In this document: in pieces, positions 35,988-44,396 of the stretch
Position numbering within the stretch: position 1 is the stretch's first letter
Layout: every line of letters starts with the position of its first letter
Assembly: GCA_017617635.1 (NCBI GenBank)
Contig: JAFZVW010000023.1
Span: forward strand, 1-64,000
Source of the DNA: Bacteroidaceae bacterium
GTDB taxonomy: Bacteria; Bacteroidota; Bacteroidia; Bacteroidales; Bacteroidaceae
Length of the DNA stretch: 64,000 bases
Direction: 5' to 3'
The notes under the pieces: model-generated
The model's database searches: none
The model's input: only the letters and a program-made list of their open reading frames with translations
What the model was told of the DNA's origin: nothing
Program-made: the position numbers and the translations under genes

Positions 35988-36669
35988 TGTTGTTCCAACC
36001 ATTACCTGCTTCACCGATACGCAGACCTGCATATGCACCTTTCTCCTCAGCTTCTTCTGTGCGGTTGTAGATCATACGCTCGCCACGTTTGCCAAGACCC
36101 TTCAGATAACTTCTGAATGGAGCATTGCATTCCATTACCTGAATGATGGCACCGCTCTTGGTGGTATTAGGAATTGCCACTATCTCAAAAGTATCACCTT
36201 CTGCAAAAGGTATATAGCGCAGAGAATCGATGGTCTGGAGAGAAATACCTTTTTTCGCATACAGACTATCATACAATGATGTCCATATTGTGTCGCGCTT
36301 GAATCCCTCAAGACCATTTGCAGCGATTTCCGCCTGATTGCCATTGCGTACGATAGCTGCGGCTTTAGTCTCCGTCAATCCTTTCTCCATCTGTGCATCG
36401 CTTAAGACTCCTTCTTTGAGCACGAGTGGTAGCTTGCCTGTCTTTATGAAATTGATAAGCACATTCCAGTCTGCACAATATTCACCTTCTTCGCTCTGCT
36501 GCTTGTATGCTTCCTCAGCATCACGAATCTGTAGGAGACGTTCCTTTACTATTGCCTCACGTGCCTCTACGGTTGCATTGAAATCCTGGTCGTCCTGAAT
36601 GCTGCGCCAGCAGATGAACAACAAAAGCAGAGCGCAGACGCCAAGCAATACATTAATTCTCTTTTTCAT
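35968..36669 (-). CDS. Single-pass membrane-anchored protein of unknown function
   Basis: The 233-residue product starts MKKRINVLLGVCALLLLFIC, a short N-terminal membrane anchor (about 5-20) with no cleavage site. A coiled-coil-like stretch (VEAREAIVKERLLQIRDAEEAYKQQ) and a mixed C-terminal domain ending NNNAGNWE follow. A frame to 36708 exists, but the hydrophobic anchor sits at the start of the 36669 version. The promoter at 36706-36713 drives this gene and probably the DUF3822 and rsmD genes. No family is recognised. Confidence 0.65.
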   Translation of the reverse strand: MKKRINVLLGVCALLLLFICWRSIQDDQDFNATVEAREAIVKERLLQIRDAEEAYKQQSEEGEYCADWNVLINFIKTGKLPLVLKEGVLSDAQMEKGLTETKAAAIVRNGNQAEIAANGLEGFKRDTIWTSLYDSLYAKKGISLQTIDSLRYIPFAEGDTFEIVAIPNTTKSGAIIQVMECNAPFRSYLKGLGKRGERMIYNRTEEAEEKGAYAGLRIGEAGNGWNNNAGNWE

Positions 36670-36684
36670 GTGTTTATTTCGTTT

Positions 36685-36692
36685 TATTTTTG
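36685..36692 (+). promoter_or_regulatory. -7 element facing the RecD-like helicase
   Basis: TATTTTTG lies 73 nt before the ATG at 36766, within the divergent region. Confidence 0.5.
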
Positions 36693-36705
36693 TACATTCG
36701 CATGA

Positions 36706-36713
36706 CAAAAGTA
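36706..36713 (-). promoter_or_regulatory. -7 element for the anchored-protein/DUF3822/rsmD group
   Basis: On the minus strand this reads TACTTTTG, 36 nt before the ATG at 36669. Confidence 0.55.
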
Positions 36714-36765
36714 GTAAAAAGAATTCAATATTCCTTTCATTCGATGATTTTTTTGTAAAATATTT

Positions 36766-38214
36766 ATGATTACGAATGATTTAATGTCCCTTGTGCGTGC
36801 TAATTTCATGCATACACCTACCCATGAGCAGGAAGCAGTTATGGATATGTGGTGCCGTTTTCTTCTTGCCAGAGACGAGGAAAGTATATTCTTGTTGCGG
36901 GGATATGCCGGGACAGGAAAAACTAGTTTGACGGGTGCATTGGTACGAACCCTGGAACAATTAAAGCAGCGTTTCTGTCTTTTGGCTCCAACTGGCCGTG
37001 CTGCCAAGGTGATGGCTTTATATTCGGGCTTTACCGCTTCTACTATCCACCGCAAGATATACAGACAAAAGGTATTCGGTCAGGATATTTTCGATCCGGT
37101 CCCTAACCTGCAATCGGATACTTTGTATATAGTTGACGAAGCTTCTATGATTTCCAACGATGGCCTTTCCGGCAGTATTTTTGCGGATGGCCGGTTGTTG
37201 GATGATTTGATTCAATATGTTTACAGTAAAGAGGGTTGCCGCCTGATACTAATCGGTGATAATGCTCAGTTGCCTCCTGTCGGGGAATCAGAAAGCCCTG
37301 CATTAAGTATTTCCAACCTGTCGGGGTATGGTTTGAATGTAATGCATGCAGAACTGACCGAGGTGGTACGTCAGGCGAAGGATTCGGGCATACTATGGAA
37401 TGCCACGTGCCTTCGGATGTATTTATGTCAGGCAGTATCGTCTTTGCCTAAGATATATTTGGGCTATCCTGATGTCAAACTTATCCCGGGTAGTGAGTTG
37501 ATAGAGGCGCTTGAAGATAGCTATGACCGGTGTGGACAAGATGGGACTATAATTATAACACGGAGTAATAAGCGTGCCAATATATATAACCAAGGGGTAC
37601 GTAACCGTATTCTGTGTTATGAAGAGGAATTGACAGGAGGGGACATTGTAATGGTTGCCAAGAACAAATATGTCCAATCAGAGATGTCGCTTGATGGAAT
37701 TGAGAAAACCAATCGAATTGACATTATTGCCAATGGTGAAATGGCTGTTGTTAAAAGGGTATGTCATTTTCGTGAATTCTATGGTTTCAGATTTGCTGAC
37801 GTAACATTACAGTTGACAGATCATACTGATGGCGAAATGGATAATGAACTTGATACGGTTGTTGTTCTTGATACACTCCATTCCGATGCACCTTCGCTGA
37901 CCCAATCCCAACAAAAGGTTCTGTTCGAGCGTGTTTGTGAGGATTATCAGGAAATACGCAACAAACGTGAGTTAATGAAGGCTGTGAAAAGTAATCCGTA
38001 CTATACTGCCCTGCAGATAAAATATGCATATGCAGTAACGTGTCACAAAGCGCAGGGAGGTCAGTGGGATGATGTGTACATTGATCAGGGATATATGGCT
38101 AATGATGTGCTTTGCGAAGACTACATACGTTGGTTATATACCGCTATTACTAGGGCAGCCAGATGCGTGTATCTTGTTAATTGGCCTGAAAATCAGATTA
38201 TTCATCCAGAGTAG
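36766..38214 (+). CDS. RecD/UvrD-type superfamily 1 helicase
   Basis: The 482-residue protein has Walker A GYAGTGKTS (46-54), TGRAAKVMA, Walker B YIVDEASMI, motif III GDNAQLPPVG, and the C-terminal UvrD-like block ending CHKAQGGQWDDVYID and YTAITRAARCVYLVN. It is close to the short RecD-like 5'-3' helicases (SF1B) common in Bacteroidetes and lacks RecB/RecC-type partner genes here. Role in DNA repair is inferred. Its last 17 nt overlap the convergent lipoprotein gene. Confidence 0.85.
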   Translation: MITNDLMSLVRANFMHTPTHEQEAVMDMWCRFLLARDEESIFLLRGYAGTGKTSLTGALVRTLEQLKQRFCLLAPTGRAAKVMALYSGFTASTIHRKIYRQKVFGQDIFDPVPNLQSDTLYIVDEASMISNDGLSGSIFADGRLLDDLIQYVYSKEGCRLILIGDNAQLPPVGESESPALSISNLSGYGLNVMHAELTEVVRQAKDSGILWNATCLRMYLCQAVSSLPKIYLGYPDVKLIPGSELIEALEDSYDRCGQDGTIIITRSNKRANIYNQGVRNRILCYEEELTGGDIVMVAKNKYVQSEMSLDGIEKTNRIDIIANGEMAVVKRVCHFREFYGFRFADVTLQLTDHTDGEMDNELDTVVVLDTLHSDAPSLTQSQQKVLFERVCEDYQEIRNKRELMKAVKSNPYYTALQIKYAYAVTCHKAQGGQWDDVYIDQGYMANDVLCEDYIRWLYTAITRAARCVYLVNWPENQIIHPE

Positions 38215-38644
38215 GCTCAACAACAAATTTCAGCGTGGTATATTCGTCTGTAGTGCTACACCATACATATTCTGATATTGCCTGCGGTTGTGCTGCAATA
38301 ATTTCGGAAATTAAATCCGAACTGTATTTAGCTTGAATATTTGCAAAACAGTTTTCGACACATTGGTCAAATGCTTCCTCGGCTTCGGTAGGGCTATTAT
38401 ATACCTTACGAGTTGTTGCATCAGTTTCCTCATAGTCAAAATCTTGAAACTCAAAGTCTTGCTGTGCACGGATAATTACTGCATGCCATACGGTTAGTGC
38501 TTCGTAAGACAACTTGTCGTCGTTTTTGAAATCAGTACTCTTCAGCTGTACTTCACCGGGTAGCAAATCATACTTTTCCTTGGAGCAACTGGTTGTTGCA
38601 AAAATGATTACAGCGACGGAAAAAATGGCCAATATATTTTTCAT
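38198..38644 (-). CDS. Small lipoprotein
   Basis: The 148-residue product has a lipoprotein signal peptide ending ATTSC with the lipidated Cys at 20. The following residues are SKEKYDLL, so the signal for outer-membrane or surface sorting cannot be settled. The body is helical, with two Cys in ECVENCF-type spacing. No family is recognised. It has its own -7 box at 38673-38680 and overlaps the helicase 3' end by 17 nt. Confidence 0.75.
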   Translation of the reverse strand: MKNILAIFSVAVIIFATTSCSKEKYDLLPGEVQLKSTDFKNDDKLSYEALTVWHAVIIRAQQDFEFQDFDYEETDATTRKVYNSPTEAEEAFDQCVENCFANIQAKYSSDLISEIIAAQPQAISEYVWCSTTDEYTTLKFVVEPTLDE

Positions 38645-38672
38645 GTCAATTCTATTTAATTCTTGTCAGGTG

Positions 38673-38680
38673 CAAATATA
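38673..38680 (-). promoter_or_regulatory. -7 element for the lipoprotein gene
   Basis: On the minus strand this reads TATATTTG, 28 nt before the ATG. Confidence 0.6.
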
Positions 38681-38746
38681 ATAAATAAAACGAGAAAGAT
38701 GAGTTGTAGAGGCTTATTTTATATACAATCTTGTGGCATCTGTACT

Positions 38747-39838
38747 CTACATCAGCGAAATGATGTGGCGCGCAGCAATTTCAGCCGTGTTATACTTGCC
38801 TAATATCTTCCTCATCTGCTGGTATCCAGTCAATATATCATCGCGCTTGTCACCGCCAGGCAGTATACGCTCCAGTTCCTTTTGGATGTTCTGTGGAGTT
38901 GCGTCGGATATAAGCAATTCTTCTACTAGACCTCGCTGTAAAATCAGATTTACAAGAGAAACATATTTGATTTTCAATACAATATGCCTCAAAATGTTGG
39001 TAATGTGTTGAAAATGCGTTCTATAGCATACTACTTGCGGTACTCCCAGCAATGCAGTTTCCAAGGTTGCGGTTCCGCTCGTTACCAGTGCTGCTGTTGA
39101 GTATTGTAATGTCTGGTAGGTTGCATCCTTGATTATTTTAATTGGGTAGCCGGCAGTTATTCCGTGTAAAAGAGTGTCTTCAATTGTCGGTGCAGCTGCA
39201 AGGACTATCTGGTAATCCATGGAATAGTGGGAAGCTGCCTTTAACATATGTTCCAAGTTCAATTTTATTTCCTGCTTTCTGCTCCCGGGCAAAATCGCGA
39301 TTATTGGCCTTTCGTCCAGACCGTGCTGCTTGCGGAATGTCGTTGAATCGGTATTGTTTTCTTTTAGGAATCTGTCAATCTCCTCGGCAGATGGATTTCC
39401 TACATATCTGACATTGTGATAATTGTGCTGTTCAAACCAATCTTTCTCAAATGGCAGTATGGACAATATAGCAGTTATATTGCGATGTATTTCTTTTATG
39501 CGTCTTTCTTTCCATGCCCATATTTTGGGTGAGATGTAATAAAAAACAGGAATATCTGTGTTCTTGCGGACAAAATTTGCAATTTTTAGGTTAAAACCAG
39601 GGTAGTCAATGAGAATGATGCAATCAGGCTTCCAGTTAATTATCTCTTTTTTGCACGCTTTTATACCATTTAATATTTTGCGGAGGTGCATAATGACTGC
39701 GACATAGCCCATGTATGCCAGTTCCGGATGGTAGTAATAATTGAGCTGTGCTTCCGGATCCTGAATCTTGAGTTGTTCTATAAGTCGGGTAGCATGCAGG
39801 TCGCCGCTTGCTTCACCTGCAATCAGAAAGTAACGCAT
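38747..39838 (-). CDS. lpxB: Lipid-A-disaccharide synthase
   Basis: The 363-residue GT19 enzyme joins UDP-2,3-diacylglucosamine and lipid X. Family features: RYFLIAGEASGDLHATRLI (start), the YYISPKIWAWKERRIK block, and ILPGSRKQEIKLNL followed by TSGTATLETALLGVPQVVCYRTH. It is slightly shorter than the ~380 residues of E. coli. It overlaps surE by 26 nt, so the pair is an operon. Confidence 0.95.
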   Translation of the reverse strand: MRYFLIAGEASGDLHATRLIEQLKIQDPEAQLNYYYHPELAYMGYVAVIMHLRKILNGIKACKKEIINWKPDCIILIDYPGFNLKIANFVRKNTDIPVFYYISPKIWAWKERRIKEIHRNITAILSILPFEKDWFEQHNYHNVRYVGNPSAEEIDRFLKENNTDSTTFRKQHGLDERPIIAILPGSRKQEIKLNLEHMLKAASHYSMDYQIVLAAAPTIEDTLLHGITAGYPIKIIKDATYQTLQYSTAALVTSGTATLETALLGVPQVVCYRTHFQHITNILRHIVLKIKYVSLVNLILQRGLVEELLISDATPQNIQKELERILPGGDKRDDILTGYQQMRKILGKYNTAEIAARHIISLM

Positions 39839-40607
39839 AGTCAGTCATGTCCAGTTTCAGCGGTGTGACAGAGGCCATATCGTGGTCCAATGCCCAATAG
39901 TCTGTGTCTTCGGCATCTGGTTCCAGATTTTCGAAGATGCCGGACAGAGTATATGTATGAGTTTTGTTCTGTATGCTTTTTTTTCTGGTTTCATCGATAT
40001 TTGTCTCTACCCATTCTGTGTGCCATATACCTTTGGCCATACGGCATAAACTGGTTCCTTTCAAAGTTTGTACCTCAGGGAAATTGATATTGAGACAACT
40101 GCCCCTTGGCAGACCTTCATTCAGGATTTTACCAATCCAGTGCCGTATAACTTGCTCGTAAGGGGTAAAATCACATTGTTTGTTGCGTGTACGCAGGCTG
40201 AATGCAATTGCCGGGTATCCTTTGAGACATGCTTCTACAATAGCTCCTACCGTTCCGCTGTAGAAAAGCGATACAGATGCATTGTCTCCGTGGTTGATTC
40301 CACTTAAAACTAACTCAGGGGTGCGTGGCAGAATTTTTTCATGTGCGATCTTTATACAATCAACAGGTGTTCCTGTGCAACTGTATACAGCGATGTTCGC
40401 TTTATATCCTGCTTTGCAGGCTTGCTCAGATGAAATCCTCTCTACTGTCACAGGTGTAGCTGGTGTTATGCTACATGCGGCTCCAGAGCGCCCGTGACAT
40501 GGCGCCACCACGATGACCCGACCCATTGTGGATGCTATGCGTGAAAGGATTTTTATGCCTTGCATATCCCATCCGTCATCGTTTACTATCAATATTAATT
40601 TCTCCAT
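39813..40607 (-). CDS. surE: 5'/3'-nucleotidase SurE
   Basis: The 264-residue metallophosphatase begins LILIVNDDGWDMQGI with the metal-binding DD. It has the metal-site Ser in the GRSGAACS segment and GINHGDNASVSLFYSGTVGAIVEA. It removes phosphate from nucleoside monophosphates. It starts the surE-lpxB pair and is transcribed away from parA, 121 nt distant. Confidence 0.95.
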   Translation of the reverse strand: MEKLILIVNDDGWDMQGIKILSRIASTMGRVIVVAPCHGRSGAACSITPATPVTVERISSEQACKAGYKANIAVYSCTGTPVDCIKIAHEKILPRTPELVLSGINHGDNASVSLFYSGTVGAIVEACLKGYPAIAFSLRTRNKQCDFTPYEQVIRHWIGKILNEGLPRGSCLNINFPEVQTLKGTSLCRMAKGIWHTEWVETNIDETRKKSIQNKTHTYTLSGIFENLEPDAEDTDYWALDHDMASVTPLKLDMTDYALLSDCR

Positions 40608-40667
40608 ATTCGGGATGTAAAAGTAATAAAAAAGGTTTAAATGAAGATTGTTCTCATGGATTTTTTG

Positions 40668-40675
40668 TATATTTG
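40668..40675 (+). promoter_or_regulatory. -7 element for the parAB operon
   Basis: TATATTTG. The transcript would start close to the small ORF at 40694. Confidence 0.6.
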
Positions 40676-40693
40676 TACACGAATTTAATAATT

Positions 40694-40729
40694 ATGGATT
40701 TTCCATATAGACAAATAATATACAACTGA
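40694..40729 (+). CDS. Possible 11-residue ORF translationally coupled to parA
   Basis: ATG at 40694 begins an 11-codon frame ([11 protein letters not shown]) ending TGA at 40727-40729. The parA ATG starts on the last base of that stop (TGATG). It would place a start codon about a dozen bases from the predicted transcription start, so ribosomes could reinitiate on parA. Whether it is translated is not known. Confidence 0.35.
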   Translation: MDFPYRQIIYN

Positions 40730-41496
40730 TGAGTAAGATTATTGCCTTGGCTAACCAGAAAGGTGGTGTGGGAAAAACGACTACCAGTATGAATCTAGCT
40801 GCTTCTTTGGCAACTTTGGAAAAGAGAGTGCTGCTAATTGATGCCGATCCTCAGGCAAATGCCTCAAGTGGTTTGGGCGTTGACAGTACACAGGTTGATT
40901 GCACTATATACAACTGCTTGACGGATGATATAGAAGCCCGGGAAGCAATCTATTGTACGGATGTGGAGAATCTGGACATACTGCCCAGTCATATTGATCT
41001 GGTAGGTGCAGAAATTGAGATGCTCAATCGCAAACAGCGTGAACGAATACTTAGAAACCTTCTACAGCCCGTAATGCCGGATTACGACTATATATTGATA
41101 GACTGCAGTCCTTCGCTAGGTCTTATTACTGTCAATGCCTTGACTGCCGCAGATAGCGTGATTATTCCCGTTCAGTGTGAGTATTTTGCCTTGGAGGGTA
41201 TAAGCAAGTTGCTGAATACTATCAAAATAATAAAGGCAAAACTTAATCCTGCATTGGAAATTGAGGGTTTTCTCCTGACAATGTATGATAGCCGTTTGCG
41301 TCTGGCCAATCAGATTTATGATGAAGTCAAGCGACATTTTCGTGAGTTGGTTTTCAAAACTGTGATTCAGCGTAATGTGCGTCTTTCCGAGGCACCGAGC
41401 CATGGTCTTCCGGCACTACATTATGATGCAGACTCCATAGGCGCTCGCAATTATCTGGCTTTGGCACAGGAAATTGTAGAAAAGAACGAGAAATAA
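40729..41496 (+). CDS. parA: Chromosome partitioning ATPase ParA/Soj
   Basis: The 255-residue deviant-Walker ATPase has KGGVGKTT (10-17), DADPQANAS (39-47) and the Walker B-like [12 protein letters not shown]. It moves ParB-parS complexes by ATP-dependent DNA binding. It shares one base with parB (TAATG) and heads an operon that continues into wall and stringent-response genes. Confidence 0.96.
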   Translation: MSKIIALANQKGGVGKTTTSMNLAASLATLEKRVLLIDADPQANASSGLGVDSTQVDCTIYNCLTDDIEAREAIYCTDVENLDILPSHIDLVGAEIEMLNRKQRERILRNLLQPVMPDYDYILIDCSPSLGLITVNALTAADSVIIPVQCEYFALEGISKLLNTIKIIKAKLNPALEIEGFLLTMYDSRLRLANQIYDEVKRHFRELVFKTVIQRNVRLSEAPSHGLPALHYDADSIGARNYLALAQEIVEKNEK

Positions 41497-42383
41497 TGGC
41501 GATAAAGAAGAAATATGCCACGTTGGGCCGTGGACTTGATGCGCTGATTGGCGCAGAAAATGTATCTCCTGCAGGGAGTGGTAGTATAAATGAAATTCCG
41601 GTTGATAAGATAAAGGCTAATCCTAATCAGCCGCGTCGCGAATTTGACGAGGAGACGTTGGCTGAACTTTCTGCCAGTATTCGTGAGTTAGGTATAGTAC
41701 AGCCTATTACCCTGCGTGACCAGGGAGATGGAACATACCTGATTATTGCAGGTGAGCGTCGTTGGCGCGCATCGCAGTTAGCGGGTTTGGCAACAATTCC
41801 GGCATATGTGCGTACTGTGGATGACGAGAATATGATGGAGATGGCCCTGATAGAGAATATTCAGCGCGAAGATCTTAATTCGATGGAGATAGCTTTGGCC
41901 TATCAGAATCTTATGGAGCAATATCATCTTACGCAGGAACGTCTCAGCGAGCGTGTGGGAAAAAACCGTTCAACCGTTACTAATTATCTGCGACTTCTCA
42001 AATTGCCTGCAACAATTCAGTTAGCACTTAAGCGCCGGGAACTGGAGATGGGACATGCGCGTGCTTTGCTTTCCCTGAATAGTGCTAAGCAGCAGCTGGA
42101 TATGTACGAGGAAATAAAAAAACGCTGTTTGAGTGTCCGTGCGGTAGAGCAGGCGGTGCGTGATTTGCGTAATGGCGAACGTTCCGATAATGCCAGTGCC
42201 AGTCATAAGAGAAGTGGTAAATTGGCTCAGGAATATAATATTTTGCGCGATAGCCTAAGCCGTTTTTTCCGCACCAAGGTACAACTGTCGTGCTCAGATA
42301 ACGGCAAGGGCAAAATAACGATTCCTTTCGCCAATGAGGCCGAAATGATACGAATTATAGAACTCTTGGACAGACTGAAGTGA
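41496..42383 (+). CDS. parB: Chromosome partitioning protein ParB
   Basis: The 295-residue protein has the ParB/Srx N-terminal domain (NPNQPRREFD, GERRWRASQLAG), a helix-turn-helix with VGKNRSTVTNYLRLLKLP, and a C-terminal dimerisation segment. It loads on parS and slides as a CTP-dependent clamp. I could not point to a convincing parS near the operon. Confidence 0.95.
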   Translation: MAIKKKYATLGRGLDALIGAENVSPAGSGSINEIPVDKIKANPNQPRREFDEETLAELSASIRELGIVQPITLRDQGDGTYLIIAGERRWRASQLAGLATIPAYVRTVDDENMMEMALIENIQREDLNSMEIALAYQNLMEQYHLTQERLSERVGKNRSTVTNYLRLLKLPATIQLALKRRELEMGHARALLSLNSAKQQLDMYEEIKKRCLSVRAVEQAVRDLRNGERSDNASASHKRSGKLAQEYNILRDSLSRFFRTKVQLSCSDNGKGKITIPFANEAEMIRIIELLDRLK

Positions 42384-42385
42384 AA

Positions 42386-43099
42386 ATGCGCAGTCTGTGT
42401 ATCCATATTTTGGCTGTTTTTGCAGTGTCTTTTTTGTCGCTGCTGTCTGTTGGAGCACAGGAGGTTGAACTAAAGCCAATTGAGTCGCATGTGGTTGATA
42501 CACTGATGCTGGATTCCGTCATCTCCGTTGTTGTCGATTCTGTGCAAAATGATTCACTGTTAGCCGCACCTGACACGGTTCCGGACAAATATCAATCGTG
42601 GAAACCGGATCCCATACGTGCTATGTGGCTTTCAATGGTGTTTCCAGGCGGAGGTCAGATATATAATCGCAAGTTTTGGAAATTGCCTATTGTTTACGGA
42701 GGAGTTTTAGGATGTATATATGCGATTACATGGAACGGTCAGATGATGAAAGACTATTCACAGGCATGGCAGGATATTACGGATGATGATCCAAATACCA
42801 AGAGCTATGAGGAGATGCTTCCGTTAAACTATCCAATATCTGGTCGCGAAAGCCAGTTGGCGGACATGTTCAAGCGCAAGAAGGATTTTTATCGGCGTTA
42901 TCGTGACTTGAGTATATTCTTTATGGTAGGAGTCTATATACTGAGTGTTGTGGATGCCTATGTCGATGCAGAGTTAAGTACATTTGATATAGGCAAGGAT
43001 CTCTCTATGCAGTGGAAACCTACATTCATTAAAAACATGGCTTCAACCGATAACAGCATGTTTGGCTCACCTGCTATATCGTTGACGTTGACCTATTAG
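42386..43099 (+). CDS. DUF5683 family envelope protein
   Basis: The 237-residue protein has a signal-like N-terminus (SLCIHILAVFAVSFLSLLSVGAQE), a low-complexity acidic region, and a DUF5683 domain with WLSMVFPGGGQIYNRKFWKLPIVYGG and further hydrophobic helices (YAITWNG, LSIFFMVGVYILSVVDAYVDA). The DUF is common in Bacteroidetes and of unknown function. ATG 42386 is chosen; an in-frame GTG at 42380, overlapping the parB stop, is an alternative. It is coupled to parB and precedes a lytic transglycosylase. Confidence 0.78.
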   Translation: MRSLCIHILAVFAVSFLSLLSVGAQEVELKPIESHVVDTLMLDSVISVVVDSVQNDSLLAAPDTVPDKYQSWKPDPIRAMWLSMVFPGGGQIYNRKFWKLPIVYGGVLGCIYAITWNGQMMKDYSQAWQDITDDDPNTKSYEEMLPLNYPISGRESQLADMFKRKKDFYRRYRDLSIFFMVGVYILSVVDAYVDAELSTFDIGKDLSMQWKPTFIKNMASTDNSMFGSPAISLTLTY

Positions 43100-43132
43100 C
43101 GAAAGACAAACACTTACTTATTGATACTGGAT

Positions 43133-44389
43133 ATGAAGATAAGATTTTATATAGTATTTCTGTCAATGTTGGCCATCGTGTCAACACTTTTGGCACAGAA
43201 GACGGTTACTGTATACGATTCCAATATAGGGAAGGACGAGACAATGGATCTGCCTGAAGGTATGCTTGATGCGCAGATTGACAGTATGATGAGAGAGTGG
43301 AATGCACGTGTGTATCTAAATTATGACGGTGCGAATTGTTTCTCAACCGGCGAAAACAAAACCTACAGTCCTGAAGAATATGAGCGTCGCCTGAATAATC
43401 TCCCAAATGTTATAGCGATGCCGTACAATTCAGTTGTCCAGAAGTTTATAGACCAATATTGTGAACGTATGCGCCGCTCAGTGTCAATAATGCTTGGAGC
43501 GAGTAATTTCTATACACCTATTTTCGAGGATGCATTGGAATCATACGGAGTGCCGTTGGAACTCAAATACCTTCCGATTATTGAGAGTGCTCTGAATCCA
43601 GGTGCCACAAGTCGTGTCGGAGCAGCCGGACTTTGGCAGTTCATGCCAACTACAGGAAAGAAATATGGATTGGAGGTAACCAGCCTAATTGATGAGCGTC
43701 GTGATCCAATTAAGGCGAGTTATGCGGCAGCACGGATGCTCAAGGAACTTTACAGGATTTTCGGTGACTGGACCTTGGTCATTGCATCATACAACTGTGG
43801 CCCTGGTAATGTCAGCAAAGCCATCAGGAGAGCAGGCGGAATTAAGGATTATTGGACAATTTACCCCTATTTGCCCAGAGAGACGCGCGGTTACGTGCCC
43901 GCTTTTATTGCTGCAAATTACATTATGAACTACTATTGCGAGCACAATATCTGTCCTGCCGAGACTCGTTTACCTTTGGGGACAGATACCATTATTGTTA
44001 CAAGTGATGTCAATTTGGAAACTGTCAGTCAGCGTTGCAATATCGAATTGGATGAGCTGAAGGCGTTGAATCCCCAATATCGCACAAATCGGGTGCCTGG
44101 TGGTGCCAAACCTTGTGTTCTGCGTATGCCAATGGATGCAATCAATGCTTTTATCGAGGCTGGTGACAGCATCTATGGCGCCACACAATCCAAACGAATG
44201 TCTGCAAGTGATGCGGGACAAGTAGTCGACGATGCAGGTATGACAGCAGAAGTTGATATGGAAATATCCAAACGCAAAAGTTCCTATGCTCAGCGTCGTA
44301 CTACCTATGCGTCACGCAGAAACCATAGCTATCGAAAAAGCTCAAGAAATAGCCGTAGCAGGAACTATGCAGTAAGGAGGAGGCGATAA
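43133..44389 (+). CDS. MltD-type lytic murein transglycosylase with LysM
   Basis: The 418-residue exported protein has a signal peptide (MKIRFYIVFLSMLAIVSTLLAQ), an SLT domain with the catalytic Glu E151 in IIESALNPGATS, then GLWQFMPTTGKKYGL and SYNCGPGNV, and one LysM-like segment (about residues 290-335). The C-terminal 50 residues are basic and Ser/Arg-rich. It cleaves glycan strands to 1,6-anhydro ends. It sits between DUF5683 and RSH genes with short gaps. Confidence 0.9.
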   Translation: MKIRFYIVFLSMLAIVSTLLAQKTVTVYDSNIGKDETMDLPEGMLDAQIDSMMREWNARVYLNYDGANCFSTGENKTYSPEEYERRLNNLPNVIAMPYNSVVQKFIDQYCERMRRSVSIMLGASNFYTPIFEDALESYGVPLELKYLPIIESALNPGATSRVGAAGLWQFMPTTGKKYGLEVTSLIDERRDPIKASYAAARMLKELYRIFGDWTLVIASYNCGPGNVSKAIRRAGGIKDYWTIYPYLPRETRGYVPAFIAANYIMNYYCEHNICPAETRLPLGTDTIIVTSDVNLETVSQRCNIELDELKALNPQYRTNRVPGGAKPCVLRMPMDAINAFIEAGDSIYGATQSKRMSASDAGQVVDDAGMTAEVDMEISKRKSSYAQRRTTYASRRNHSYRKSSRNSRSRNYAVRRRR

Positions 44390-44396
44390 ACTTATA

